Assembly (NCBI GenBank): GCA_900112325.1
Contig: FOLJ01000018.1
Location: 62,001 to 126,000 of the forward strand
DNA: 64,000 nucleotides
Source: Micromonospora sediminimaris
GTDB taxonomy: Bacteria; Actinomycetota; Actinomycetes; Mycobacteriales; Micromonosporaceae
Direction of reading: 5' to 3'
The position numbers and the translations under genes are program-made. How positions within the stretch are numbered: position 1 is the first letter of the stretch; each line of letters begins with the position of its first letter. Below are positions 1 to 8,365 of the stretch, one piece after another. The notes under the pieces were generated by a model. That model did not search any database and was not told where the DNA came from. It saw only the letters and a program-made list of their open reading frames with translations.

Positions 1-200
1 CACTCGCCGTGCACGGTCCCGTTGTCGAAGCCGCCCTCCGCACGCAACCTGCCGTCGGCGAAGAAGTGCTTCCAGGTGCCCTGCCGCTCGCCCTCGACAT
101 ACTCGCCGACCATCACACCGCCGTGCGGATCCGGGTCGGTCCAGAGGCCCGTCTTGCGGCCCTGCGCGTCCTTCTCGTCCGGAGTCGGTGGGGTACTCAC
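1..200 (-). CDS. MORN-repeat-like protein, partial (3' end outside window)
   Basis: The minus-strand reading frame starts with GTG at 200 (MSTPPTPDEKDAQGR...) and runs off the left edge. A clear AGGAGAA ribosome binding site lies just upstream, in the gap after the ArsR gene. The visible protein has repeated Gly/Tyr/Trp spacing typical of MORN or YwqK-type repeats: GEYVEGERQGTWKHFFADG, then LRAEGGFDNG. Such repeats usually mediate membrane or protein contacts, and no enzymatic role can be assigned. It sits 10 bp downstream of the ArsR regulator on the same strand, so the two are probably co-transcribed. The family is inferred from repeat pattern only. Confidence 0.6.
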   Translation of the reverse strand, partial: MSTPPTPDEKDAQGRKTGLWTDPDPHGGVMVGEYVEGERQGTWKHFFADGRLRAEGGFDNGTVHGE

Positions 201-210
201 GTGCGTTCTC

Positions 211-483
211 CTATTCGCTCAGTGGCCACCGCTCGATGATCGAGCGCAGTGGTGCGGTGTCGAGATGATGGACCTTGGTGCGGCCGACCCGTTCGGACCA
301 GACCAGGCCGGCCTCTTCCAGTACGGCCAGATGCTGGGAGATCGCCTGTCGGGTCGAGGTGGTGCCATGTTCCGCGAACAAGCGGCTATGGATCTCGAAC
401 AGGCTCAGACCGTCGGCGAGAGCGAGCTCGTCCATGATCCGCCGCCGCGTCAGGTCGGCCAGCGCCCGGTAGAGCACCTGCAC
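211..483 (-). CDS. ArsR-family winged-helix transcriptional regulator
   Basis: This 90-residue protein is almost entirely one winged HTH. ALADLTRRRIMDEL opens the fold and STRQAISQHLAVLEEAGLV is the recognition helix region typical of ArsR/SmtB repressors. GRTKVHHLDTAPLRSI follows as the wing and C-terminal helix. No CxC or His-rich metal site is visible, so it is more likely one of the metal-independent ArsR proteins found beside small enzymes or START-domain genes. It begins with GTG at 483; an in-frame stop lies immediately upstream. The gene is followed on the same strand by the MORN-like gene with a 10 bp gap, which it may regulate. Confidence 0.85.
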   Translation of the reverse strand: MQVLYRALADLTRRRIMDELALADGLSLFEIHSRLFAEHGTTSTRQAISQHLAVLEEAGLVWSERVGRTKVHHLDTAPLRSIIERWPLSE

Positions 484-693
484 CCGTCAACCATAGGTAA
501 TCCGGCGCTTGCCTATCAAGGCTTCGTCTTCTCGCATCATGCGCCATCGCAGGCATGCTCTGTCGAATGCCCATCAGCCCAGCGGCCGTACCGAATCGAG
601 GTCGCAGTTGCTGCCGCCGATCGGTGACAGGCGCGGAACCACCGACCATCCGCCGTCGCGGGCGGCGATGATCGGCGGCTCCGTCGCCACCGC

Positions 694-1533
694 CTACGGC
701 TTGCGGGCGAGTAGTCCGACGAAGGTGTGGTAGGTGTCGGTCTGTTTCGGCGCGGGCGTGCCGGGATCGGGACGCCACTCGGCCAGCGGCACCAGCCCCG
801 GCTCCAGCAGCGTCAGCCCGTCGGCGAAGGAGAGGATCTCCTCATCGGTACGCCAGCGGCCGGTGCCCAGCGACTCGTTGAAGACCCGTTCGACCTCACG
901 TGCCTTACGGGAGCCCTCCGGGTCCCGCTCGCCCGGATCACGGAAGTGCGAGATCGCCACGTAACTGCCGGACGGCAGCGCTTCGATCAACTCGGCCGAC
1001 ACCGCTCGCGGCTCCTCGTCGTCGCCGAGGTGGTGCAGGATCGCGAAGAGCAGCAACCCGATCGGCCGGTCGAGGTCGAGGAACTGGCGGACGTCCGGAT
1101 GGTTGAGGATCTCCTGCGGTCGCCGGACGTCGGCCTGGATCACCGTCGCCGTGCCGTCGGCGGCGAGCAGGGCCCGCCCGTGCGTCAGGACGATCGGGTC
1201 GTTGTCCACGTACACCACCCGGGCGCTCGGGTTGTGTTCGGCGGCGACCTCGTGCACGTTGCCCTGAGTGGGCAGCCCCGAACCGATGTCGAGGAACTGA
1301 TCGATGCCGGCCTCGGCGACGAGGAACCGGATCACCCGGCGCAGGAAGGCCCGGTTTGCCTGGCCGGCGGCCGGCCCGTCCGGAGTGATCCGCAGGGCGT
1401 GCTCGGCGACCTTCCGGTCGACCTCGAAGTTGTCCTTACCGCCCAGGAAGTAGTCGTAGACCCGCGCCACGCTGGGGACGGTGAGGTCGATTCCGGGGGG
1501 TGCGGCCTCGTCGCGGGTCAATGGCATCTCCAT
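694..1533 (-). CDS. SAM-dependent methyltransferase, DUF574/Methyltransf_19 family
   Basis: A 279-residue protein with the hallmarks of the actinobacterial DUF574 family: the N-terminal PSVARVYDYFLGGKDNFEVD block, the SAM-binding FLDIGSGLPTQGNVHE loop (around residues 80-95), an acidic VVYVDNDPIV strand that should bind the ribose hydroxyls, and LLLFAILHHLGDD. Members of this family are abundant in Streptomyces and Micromonospora, often in many paralogues, and their substrates are mostly unknown. It is a stand-alone gene: the NUDIX gene ends 131 bp upstream of its start and no co-transcribed partner is evident. Fold and cofactor are secure; substrate is not known. Confidence 0.9.
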   Translation of the reverse strand: MEMPLTRDEAAPPGIDLTVPSVARVYDYFLGGKDNFEVDRKVAEHALRITPDGPAAGQANRAFLRRVIRFLVAEAGIDQFLDIGSGLPTQGNVHEVAAEHNPSARVVYVDNDPIVLTHGRALLAADGTATVIQADVRRPQEILNHPDVRQFLDLDRPIGLLLFAILHHLGDDEEPRAVSAELIEALPSGSYVAISHFRDPGERDPEGSRKAREVERVFNESLGTGRWRTDEEILSFADGLTLLEPGLVPLAEWRPDPGTPAPKQTDTYHTFVGLLARKP

Positions 1534-1663
1534 CCGATTCTGATCAGCGCCGGGTGCTGCGCGCGGCCCCGGACCTTGTTCGGGAGTGTACCGATCGGAC
1601 GGTGTAGATCGTCGCCCCGATGGTATCGCTCCCAGCGGATCGGCACCGCGAGCAGGCCCGTCT

Positions 1664-2188
1664 TCATCGCGACGTCAAGGGCAGGACCGTTCCCCCGGGG
1701 CGGGTTTGCTGCGAAGTCAGTGCCCGAAGAGCCAGTTTGATCATGGCGGCATCACCGCTGGCCTCTTCCTTCGTCAGCAGTTCCTGCAGACCTTTCTCGT
1801 CGAACCAGCGTCCCTCGGTGAATTTGCCGGCTTCCAGGCGGGGCTGGCCAAGGTCGCCATCGGCGGTCGCCAGGACGTCGACTTCCCTGCGGCGTTGTCC
1901 GTCAGCACCGGTCCAATCGAATACGTGAACCACATCGGTGATCCGGTCGAGCCGCCAGCCAGTCTCCTCGGTGACCTCGCGAGCCAATGCAGCGGGTAAC
2001 GTCTCCCCCGGTTCCACGTGGCCGCCGACGATGTCCCAGCAATCCGGAAAGAGACGGACGTGAGGCGCGCGGCGTTGCAGGTACACCCGCCCGTCTGGAT
2101 CGCGGATGACCGCGCCGACGACACAGGTCAGGCCGTCTCGCTCAGCAGTTCGGCCCAGTTGGTCAAGGCTGGTCAGGATCGCGTCCAC
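1664..2188 (-). CDS. NUDIX hydrolase (last gene of the aminotransferase/ABC operon)
   Basis: A 174-residue protein with a complete NUDIX box: GGHVEPGETLPAALAREV followed by TEETGW matches GX5EX7REUXEEXGU, the metal-binding helix that cleaves nucleoside diphosphate linkages. The preceding VYLQRRAPHVRLFPDCWD is the usual substrate-side strand. Its start overlaps the end of the upstream ABC half-transporter by 16 bp, so it is translationally coupled and belongs to the operon starting at 7996. In that context a nucleotide or nucleotide-sugar pyrophosphate is a plausible substrate (inference). From memory, the puromycin pathway uses a NUDIX enzyme, Pur7, next to a dehydrogenase and aminotransferase, which makes the placement notable. 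A housekeeping sanitising role is the alternative. Confidence 0.9.
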   Translation of the reverse strand: MDAILTSLDQLGRTAERDGLTCVVGAVIRDPDGRVYLQRRAPHVRLFPDCWDIVGGHVEPGETLPAALAREVTEETGWRLDRITDVVHVFDWTGADGQRRREVDVLATADGDLGQPRLEAGKFTEGRWFDEKGLQELLTKEEASGDAAMIKLALRALTSQQTRPGGTVLPLTSR

Positions 2189-3981
2189 TGGCGTTGTTCC
2201 GCCTCTCGTCCGGTCTGCTGATGGGCGTAGTAACTGGCGTACAAGTCGGTGAAGTGGCCACCCGCGGCAAGTAGCGTGTCGAAGTCACCCTCCTCGACCA
2301 CCCGCCCGTGGTCGAGCACCAGTAGCCGGTCCACGTGACGGATGGTGGCGAGCCGGTGCGCGATCACCAGGACCGTCCGGTCGGCCATGAGCCGCGTCAG
2401 CGCCTGCTGGATTCCAGCCTCGGTGAGCGGATCGATGCTCGCGGTCGGCTCGTCGAGCAGCAGGATTGCCGGTTGTTTGAGGAAGATGCGGGCCAGCGCG
2501 ATGAGTTGGCGCTGGCCGGTGGACAGTTCCCGTCCGAGGCTGGCCATCTGATCGTCCAGCGCGAAGGGTATGCAGCGGGCCCAGACTTCACCGAGTTGGT
2601 CGACCGCCCGTTGCACGTCGGCCCGGTCGGCGCCGGGCCGGGCGTAGGCGATGTTCTCGGCGAGGGTGCCGGCGAAGATGAACGGAAGTTGTGGCACCAC
2701 GCCAAGCCGGTGCCGGTATTCGGCCAGGTCCAGTCGGCGGATGTCGCGGCCGTCGATGAGCAACGCGCCCTGCTGAAACTCGTACCCGCGAAGGACCAGT
2801 TTTGAGAGGGTCGACTTGCCCGCGCCGGTACGTCCCACGACGGCCACTGTCTCGCCTGCGGCTATCCGCAGGTTGAGCCGGTCGAAGACGGGCGCCCCGG
2901 AACCGTACCCGAATCGCAGATCACGGATCTCGATCTCGCCGCGCAGGTCGGCGACTGGCTCGGCGGCGGTCTGCCGAACGCTGTCCTCGCTGTCGATGAG
3001 TGCGAAGACCCGTTCGCTGGCGGCCAGCCCCTGCTGGAACAGGCTCCAGAACGAGGCGGCCTGGGTGAGCGGCAGCCACAACAGCCCGAGCGCGTGCAGC
3101 GCGAAGTACCAGTCCCCGGCGGAGAGGCTCCCATCGATGGCAAGGCTGCCGCCGCCGACGAGTAGCGCGGCGGTGCCCAGCACCGAGATCATGGTCAGCA
3201 CCGGCAGGATGACCGTGTAGATCAGGCCCTGCCGGACGTAGACCAGATAGGACAGTCGGTTCACTCGCCGGAAGTCCTGGTAGAGGCTCTCCTCCCGGCC
3301 GAAGCTCTTGGCTATCAGGATGCCCACCATCGACTCGTGCACGGTCGAGTTGACCTGGGCCATGACCTGCCGGGTGCGCAGGGCGGCGACGCGGGCGATT
3401 CGGCGGAACAGCAACGCGACGCCTACCAGGAGGGGCGTCACGACCAGCAGGATCAGGCCGAGACGAGGGTCGACGGCGAACACCACCGACCCGAGTACCA
3501 CTACCAGCACCATCTGGCTGAAGAAGTTCAGCGTCAGCGTCATGACCGCGCTGAAGGACTCGGTGTCGCCGGTCACCCGGCTCAGCACCTTGCCCACTGA
3601 ATGCCGGTCGTGGAAAGAGGCGTCCCGAGCCAGCGCCGCCTCTGCCACCTCCCGTTGCAATCGCAGCACGAGGTCACCGACCAGCCAGGCGATGAGCCGC
3701 TGCCGGCCCCAGTTCATGGCCCATGCCGCCGCCGCGGCGACGATGACGAACGCGCTGATCGTCCAGGTGAGATGGCTGCCATCACGCACCTGGTCGATCA
3801 TCCGGGCGATGGCCACCGGAACCGCTGAAGTCAGTATCGAAGCGCCCACTGTCAGGACCACGGCGAGCGCGATACGCCGGGTACCCGGGCGCAGCCGGTG
3901 GCCGATCCGGGCGATCAACTCGCGGTTACGGTAGACCCGGTCGTAGTCGTCAGGATGCAACCCGGCGAAGAGGTCGCTCAT
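2173..3981 (-). CDS. ABC exporter half-transporter (TMD-NBD), canonical site
   Basis: This 602-residue type I ABC exporter subunit has about six N-terminal membrane helices (roughly residues 40-320) and a C-terminal nucleotide-binding domain. The NBD has Walker A GRTGAGKST, Q-loop LGVVPQLPF, signature LSTGQRQ, Walker B ILLLDEPTAS with the catalytic Glu intact, and switch histidine IAHRLAT. Its ATG overlaps the stop of the upstream half-transporter by 4 bp, so the two are made together and probably form a heterodimer. The signature reads LSTGQRQ rather than LSGGQ. Within the cluster its likely role is export of the pathway product or self-resistance; a peptide or lipid substrate cannot be excluded. 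Confidence 0.9.
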   Translation of the reverse strand: MSDLFAGLHPDDYDRVYRNRELIARIGHRLRPGTRRIALAVVLTVGASILTSAVPVAIARMIDQVRDGSHLTWTISAFVIVAAAAAWAMNWGRQRLIAWLVGDLVLRLQREVAEAALARDASFHDRHSVGKVLSRVTGDTESFSAVMTLTLNFFSQMVLVVVLGSVVFAVDPRLGLILLVVTPLLVGVALLFRRIARVAALRTRQVMAQVNSTVHESMVGILIAKSFGREESLYQDFRRVNRLSYLVYVRQGLIYTVILPVLTMISVLGTAALLVGGGSLAIDGSLSAGDWYFALHALGLLWLPLTQAASFWSLFQQGLAASERVFALIDSEDSVRQTAAEPVADLRGEIEIRDLRFGYGSGAPVFDRLNLRIAAGETVAVVGRTGAGKSTLSKLVLRGYEFQQGALLIDGRDIRRLDLAEYRHRLGVVPQLPFIFAGTLAENIAYARPGADRADVQRAVDQLGEVWARCIPFALDDQMASLGRELSTGQRQLIALARIFLKQPAILLLDEPTASIDPLTEAGIQQALTRLMADRTVLVIAHRLATIRHVDRLLVLDHGRVVEEGDFDTLLAAGGHFTDLYASYYAHQQTGREAEQRQWTRS

Positions 3982-5699
3982 CGGTATATCTCCTGATACA
4001 ACGCGCAGTGATCGATCAGCTCGGCGTGGCTGCCAAGGCCGGCCACCTCTCCCCGGTCGAGCACCAGGATCAGGTCGGCCCGCCGGATCTGGTCAGGGCG
4101 GTGCGACACGAGGATGGTGGTCCGTCCGGTGGTCAGGGCGTCGATCGCGTCGGTGATCTCTTGAGCGGTCCGCGCGTCGATCGCGCTGGTCGCGTCGTCA
4201 AGCGTGAGGATGGGTGGGTCGGCGATCAAAGCCCGGCTGATCACCAGACGTTGCCGCTGGCCACCGGAAAGGGTGCTGCCACCCTCGTTGAGTACGGTGT
4301 CGTAGCCCTGCGGCAGTTGGCGGATGAATCCGTCCGCGCGGGCAAGCTGAGCGACCTTGGACACCTCGTCCGAGCTGACTGGTCGGTGGACACCGAAGGC
4401 GACGTTGTCGAACACACTCTTGGAGAACAGGAACGCGTCCTGGTGCACGTTTCCGATCTGCCGCCGCAGCGCGCCCGGCTGCCAGTCCGAGATGTCTCGC
4501 CCGTCGATGAGAACCCGCCCGCCGGTGACGTCGTAGGTGCGGTTGACGAGCTTCGTGAGCATGGTCTTTCCGCTGCCCGTCGGGCCGACCACGGCGAGTG
4601 TCCGGCCGGCAGGCAGGTGGAAGGACACGTCCCGCAGGATCACCCGCCCCTGGTAGGTGAAGCTCACCCGGTCGAAGGTCACGCTTCCGGTCACCATCGC
4701 GGTGGTGCCGCCGGTTTGTTCACGCTGGTCGGAGTCGGCATCGGTCAACTCGTGCATCCGGGCGCAGGCCACGTATCCCTCCTGGATCACCGGGACGGAC
4801 TGCTCCGACATCGAGATAGGCACCGCGAACAGACCCAGCCAACCGAGGTAGGTGATCACCTGGGCAAGGGCCAGCTCACCGGCGGAGAAGAGTGCCAGCG
4901 AGTGCACCGCCCCTGCCGCCATACCCAGCCCGAAACCCAAGGCCGGCAGGTACACGGCCTGTGCGTGACCGCGCCGGACATAGGCGTCCCGGTACGCCGT
5001 GGCTGCGGTGTCGAACTTTGCGAGCTCGTTCCGCTCCTGGCCGGATGCCTGCACCGTGGCCATACCGGTCAGAGTCTCGGAGAACTGTTCGTTGAGATCG
5101 GTGAACCTGCGCCGCAGCCTGCGGGTCAACGGATGCAACCGGCGCACGTGCCGCCAAAGCGCGAAGGTGAACACGGTGACGAGCAGCGCTGGTGCCAGCA
5201 GCAGCTCCGCGCGCATCGTGGCGATGAATATGATCGGGATAGCGAGCGCGATCACTCCGTTGAAGGCGGTCGCGACGCCGGGACTGATCAGGTAATCGAC
5301 GAGTCGGGCGTCGTTGATGGTGCGGGCCAGGATGTCCCCGATCCGCTGCCGGTCGTGGAATGCCTGACCCTTGTCCAGCAGGCTGCGGAAGAGCTGGTCG
5401 CGGGCATCCCGCTTGACCCGCTGCGCGACGATCTCCATCGATCCGGCGGAGAGCAGGTCCGCCAGGAACCGTCCGACGCCCAGCGCGGCGATCACCAACG
5501 CAGCGTTCACCACCACTGTGAGGGCCGGGTCTTGACGAGTCAGCTCGTCGAAGGCACGGCCCACGTACAGCGGTATCAGGGTGGCGAGCAGGTGCGCGGC
5601 CACCGTGGCGACGGTGAATAGCAACAGCAGCCAGCCCTGCGGCCGAAGATGGACCGACAGCCAGCCCAGAGTGCCAGCCCTGCCGGTCCGGTCGGCCAT
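3978..5699 (-). CDS. ABC exporter half-transporter, degenerate catalytic site
   Basis: Second half-transporter, 573 residues from the ATG at 5699 (MADRTGRAG...), chosen because GGAGGTG sits 9 bp upstream inside the end of the preceding gene. An ATG six codons further upstream lacks this spacing. TMD helices come first, then an NBD with Walker A GPTGSGKTM, signature LSGGQRQ, Walker B ILTLDDATSAID and switch histidine VSHRPDQ. The residue after Walker B is Asp instead of the catalytic Glu (LDDATSA versus LDEPTAS in the partner), the usual mark of the degenerate site in heterodimeric exporters such as BmrCD or TM287/288. This supports an obligate pair with the 2173-3981 product. Confidence 0.9.
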   Translation of the reverse strand: MADRTGRAGTLGWLSVHLRPQGWLLLLFTVATVAAHLLATLIPLYVGRAFDELTRQDPALTVVVNAALVIAALGVGRFLADLLSAGSMEIVAQRVKRDARDQLFRSLLDKGQAFHDRQRIGDILARTINDARLVDYLISPGVATAFNGVIALAIPIIFIATMRAELLLAPALLVTVFTFALWRHVRRLHPLTRRLRRRFTDLNEQFSETLTGMATVQASGQERNELAKFDTAATAYRDAYVRRGHAQAVYLPALGFGLGMAAGAVHSLALFSAGELALAQVITYLGWLGLFAVPISMSEQSVPVIQEGYVACARMHELTDADSDQREQTGGTTAMVTGSVTFDRVSFTYQGRVILRDVSFHLPAGRTLAVVGPTGSGKTMLTKLVNRTYDVTGGRVLIDGRDISDWQPGALRRQIGNVHQDAFLFSKSVFDNVAFGVHRPVSSDEVSKVAQLARADGFIRQLPQGYDTVLNEGGSTLSGGQRQRLVISRALIADPPILTLDDATSAIDARTAQEITDAIDALTTGRTTILVSHRPDQIRRADLILVLDRGEVAGLGSHAELIDHCALYQEIYR

Positions 5700-5700
5700 G

Positions 5701-6753
5701 CTAGCGCACCTCCACACGATCGGCTCGGCGGCTCTTTCCGTTTCCGCCTGCCGGAGCAGTCAGGTGTGGTGCTGAACCGAGCTGAGCCAGGGCCTGGTCG
5801 ATGAGTATCGAAGCACCGAGCGCGTCACCGATGATCGGCGCGGGCTTGTCCGTCGGCGCCTTACCGCGGCAGTGGTCGAGGAACGCGGCGAGTTCCGGCC
5901 CGAAGCCGCTGCGCGCCCAGCCGTCGTCGAGGTTGCGTGTGCTGTGCAGCAACGTTCCGGAAGGACGTCCGGCATCGACGTCGAGCCGGATCTGCTCCAG
6001 CGATCCGGCAGTGAACCGGCTGCCGTCGACCGTGTGCACACTGAGCCCCACGAGGAAACTCTTGGTGTGATTGCCCATCCGCAAGGTGGTCAGCGAACCG
6101 TCCTCGTGTCGCAGGGTGACGTTGATGAGGAAGCGATGTTCACCGTTGCGGATCGCGTGCGCGTCCACCCGCCGTACCTGCGCGGGCGAGAACCAGCGAG
6201 CCAGGTCGAAAGCGTGCACCCCGTTTTGCCGGAGCCAGGATTCCAGGGTCGTGTCGCACCCCCACTGAGGCGCGGACGGATGCCGACTGTAGAAGTCGAT
6301 GGTCGTCTCGACCGGCGCGCGCCGCGCCGCAGCGGTGAGCGCGTGCAGATGCTGCAGGGTTTCGGCATACCGGAAGTTGAAACCCACCTGGACGTGCAGA
6401 CCGGAACCTTGGATCACCTCGTCGAGCTGCCTCAGGGCAGGGGTCGACGGAGCCGCCGGCTTCTCAACGAAGCAGTGGACGCCCCGCCGCACGAGGTAGT
6501 CGGTGATCTGGAAGGACGGTATCGGGGGGACCGCGATCAGGGCGGCGTCGATGGTGCTCAGATCGAGTTCCTCGACCGCACCGGCCAACACGGTCGCCCG
6601 GGTGACGGCGCCCATCGACGCAACCAGGTCAGGATCGGGGTCGACGCAGGCCACCGTCTGGTGGGCGGGCAGGCGATGCAGGAACGGTTGAAGGTTCTGG
6701 CGCATCTGGCGGCCGCAGCCGACCAGCGCGAGACGCAGCGGGTCACTCATCAT
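5701..6753 (-). CDS. Gfo/Idh/MocA-family NAD(P)-dependent sugar oxidoreductase
   Basis: About 350 residues starting MMSDPLRLALVGCG, an N-terminal Rossmann dinucleotide-binding motif. The family's catalytic Lys motif follows in CFVEKPAAPS, then GFNFRYAE and WLRQNGVHAFDLARW in the C-terminal alpha/beta domain. These enzymes oxidise or reduce sugar, inositol or nucleoside hydroxyls. The ATG at 6753 follows GAGGCAG and overlaps the stop of the aminotransferase; the open frame extends further upstream but would run through the aminotransferase gene. A ketose made by this enzyme would be the natural substrate for the adjacent PLP aminotransferase, a pairing well known in amino-sugar pathways. Exact substrate is unknown. 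Confidence 0.88.
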   Translation of the reverse strand: MMSDPLRLALVGCGRQMRQNLQPFLHRLPAHQTVACVDPDPDLVASMGAVTRATVLAGAVEELDLSTIDAALIAVPPIPSFQITDYLVRRGVHCFVEKPAAPSTPALRQLDEVIQGSGLHVQVGFNFRYAETLQHLHALTAAARRAPVETTIDFYSRHPSAPQWGCDTTLESWLRQNGVHAFDLARWFSPAQVRRVDAHAIRNGEHRFLINVTLRHEDGSLTTLRMGNHTKSFLVGLSVHTVDGSRFTAGSLEQIRLDVDAGRPSGTLLHSTRNLDDGWARSGFGPELAAFLDHCRGKAPTDKPAPIIGDALGASILIDQALAQLGSAPHLTAPAGGNGKSRRADRVEVR

Positions 6754-7996
6754 CTGCCTCGCCATCAGTCGACCACAGGCGCAGCGCACGAGTGGCTCGG
6801 TCCTCGAGGTCGGCCCAGTCGGTCTGGCCGTGGGCGAGGCAGACGAAGGACGGATGCCCCTCCAGCAGCAGGATTCCGTTGGCCGCGAATGCGGCGAGCA
6901 GGTTCTCCCGGCGGGTCTTGTCCCCGAGAACGTCGTCGGAATAGACCAACTCGAACATGCCTCCACCGAGCACCGGTTGGGCCCACACCGAACCGGCCAC
7001 GCCCGCCGACTTGGCCGCCTGGGAGAACGTCTCCGCTACTCTGGTGCCGATTCGTCCCAGTTCGGCCCAGCCGTCCGGCGAATCGCCGATCGGCTGTTCC
7101 AGGATGTCCCGGGCGGCCAGGGCGGCATAGGCTGCGAGCATCTCCTTGGAGAAGGTGCCACTGAGCCGGGCGCGTTCAGCGTGGATCAGTAGTTCGGGCC
7201 GTCCGATCAGGACGCTGATCGGCGCTCCGTTCGCCAGCGCCTTGCCGATGACGATGAGGTCTGTTTCCAGCCCGAGATCGTGCGCGTAGCCAAGAGGGGA
7301 TATCCGGCCACCGGTCTTGGTCTCGTCGAAGACAGTGAGAAGTCCCGCTTCGTGGCACATCGCGAGTGCCTGGGCAAGCACAGCGGGAGTCGTGAACGAC
7401 GCCAGGTAGGCATCGAAGACGAAGCAGCCCAGCCGGTCCCGGTGAGTGTCGATGATCTCGGCGAGGGATTCCAGTCGCAGGTCGACCCAGTTGTGCACGG
7501 CCTCGTCACCAGTGACTCCGCGCATCCCGTCGACATAGCGGAGCTTCTGGCGAAACGGTGAATGCAGCGGCTCATGCCACTTGAGCGAATTCGCGACCTG
7601 TGAGTCGTGCCAGCCTATGTACCCACTGCGGATGACACCGAGTCGACCGGTTTCCATCGCGGCGATACGCAGTGCGCCCGTTATCGCCTCCGAAGCGGTC
7701 TTGAAAAAGGCTCCCCGCGCACCCGGCCGTGGCGCGAGCAGTCGATCCAGATATTCTTCATGAAAGCGCGAGTACCCGGGCATCATGACGCCGTTGCTCA
7801 GGTAGCGGCTGAACCGCTCGGTGAATTCTGGTGTCGCGTGGCCGAGAATCACTGGCCCGTAGCCCATGACGAAGTCAAGGTAGGTCGCTCCATCGACAGC
7901 CTCGACCTCGCCCCCCTTTCCCTTGGAGAACAAGAGCTGCTTGTTGTTGGACCGAAATTTCTTGGTGATCTTCGAATGGGCAATTCGCTGGCTCAC
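6743..7996 (-). CDS. Class III PLP-dependent aminotransferase (HemL/GSA-aminomutase-like)
   Basis: About 417 residues from GTG at 7996, chosen because GAGGAG lies about 10 bp upstream; a TTG 63 bp earlier is possible but lacks a site. Typical fold-type I features are present: VDGATYLDFVMGYGPVILGH near the N terminus, FKTASEAITGALR for the phosphate/cofactor side, FDETKTGGR carrying the PLP-pyridine Asp, and LIVIGKALANGAPIS with the Schiff-base Lys. The closest named relatives by motif are glutamate-1-semialdehyde aminomutases and class III sugar or antibiotic aminotransferases. It heads the minus-strand operon, and its stop overlaps the Gfo/Idh start, so amination of a 3-keto sugar or nucleoside is the simplest model (inference). 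Confidence 0.88.
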   Translation of the reverse strand: MSQRIAHSKITKKFRSNNKQLLFSKGKGGEVEAVDGATYLDFVMGYGPVILGHATPEFTERFSRYLSNGVMMPGYSRFHEEYLDRLLAPRPGARGAFFKTASEAITGALRIAAMETGRLGVIRSGYIGWHDSQVANSLKWHEPLHSPFRQKLRYVDGMRGVTGDEAVHNWVDLRLESLAEIIDTHRDRLGCFVFDAYLASFTTPAVLAQALAMCHEAGLLTVFDETKTGGRISPLGYAHDLGLETDLIVIGKALANGAPISVLIGRPELLIHAERARLSGTFSKEMLAAYAALAARDILEQPIGDSPDGWAELGRIGTRVAETFSQAAKSAGVAGSVWAQPVLGGGMFELVYSDDVLGDKTRRENLLAAFAANGILLLEGHPSFVCLAHGQTDWADLEDRATRALRLWSTDGEADDE

Positions 7997-8365
7997 GACT
8001 GTGCGACTCCTCAGCAAGAGAAACGATCCACGCTTCAATCGAGGTATCGGTGGACTCAAGATCGTTACGCGGCCACGACACCGAAACAGGTTAACGTACG
8101 GTTACTGGGGCGTGACGCTAGTGGAATCATCGCCTGATGTCAACGTTCGAAAATGGTTGTGGATCGACACCATACGGGTGGTTTTTATCGTATTTGAACT
8201 ATGCGCCAGTGGCTCCTGGCCGCAGCCTGGGCTGCCACAGGGTTCGTTGATGCGCATAAGTGGGGCTTGGGCGAATCGGCGTGATTCGCCTTGATTTTTC
8301 TTGCCTTATCGAAATCATTGATCTCAGCGCCGGTCTCCGATATTTTATCTGGCGAGGAGTGTGAT
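7997..8365 (-). promoter_or_regulatory. Divergent promoter region between the two arms of the aminotransferase/NagB-like cluster
   Basis: This 369 bp gap separates the leftward aminotransferase operon from the rightward NagB-like operon, so both promoters must lie here. It is visibly more AT-rich than the flanking genes, particularly around 8150-8350. I see no convincing palindrome or riboswitch. The rightward ribosome binding site GAGGAG (8354-8359) fixes the NagB-like start at 8366. No cluster-situated regulator gene is present within the locus, so control may come from elsewhere in the genome. Confidence 0.5.

Noticed and set aside
4008..5621. Very long plus-strand frame opposite the second half-ABC exporter
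   Set aside because: It is the antisense of an unmistakable ABC gene, has no motifs and no ribosome binding site. High GC leaves antisense frames open.
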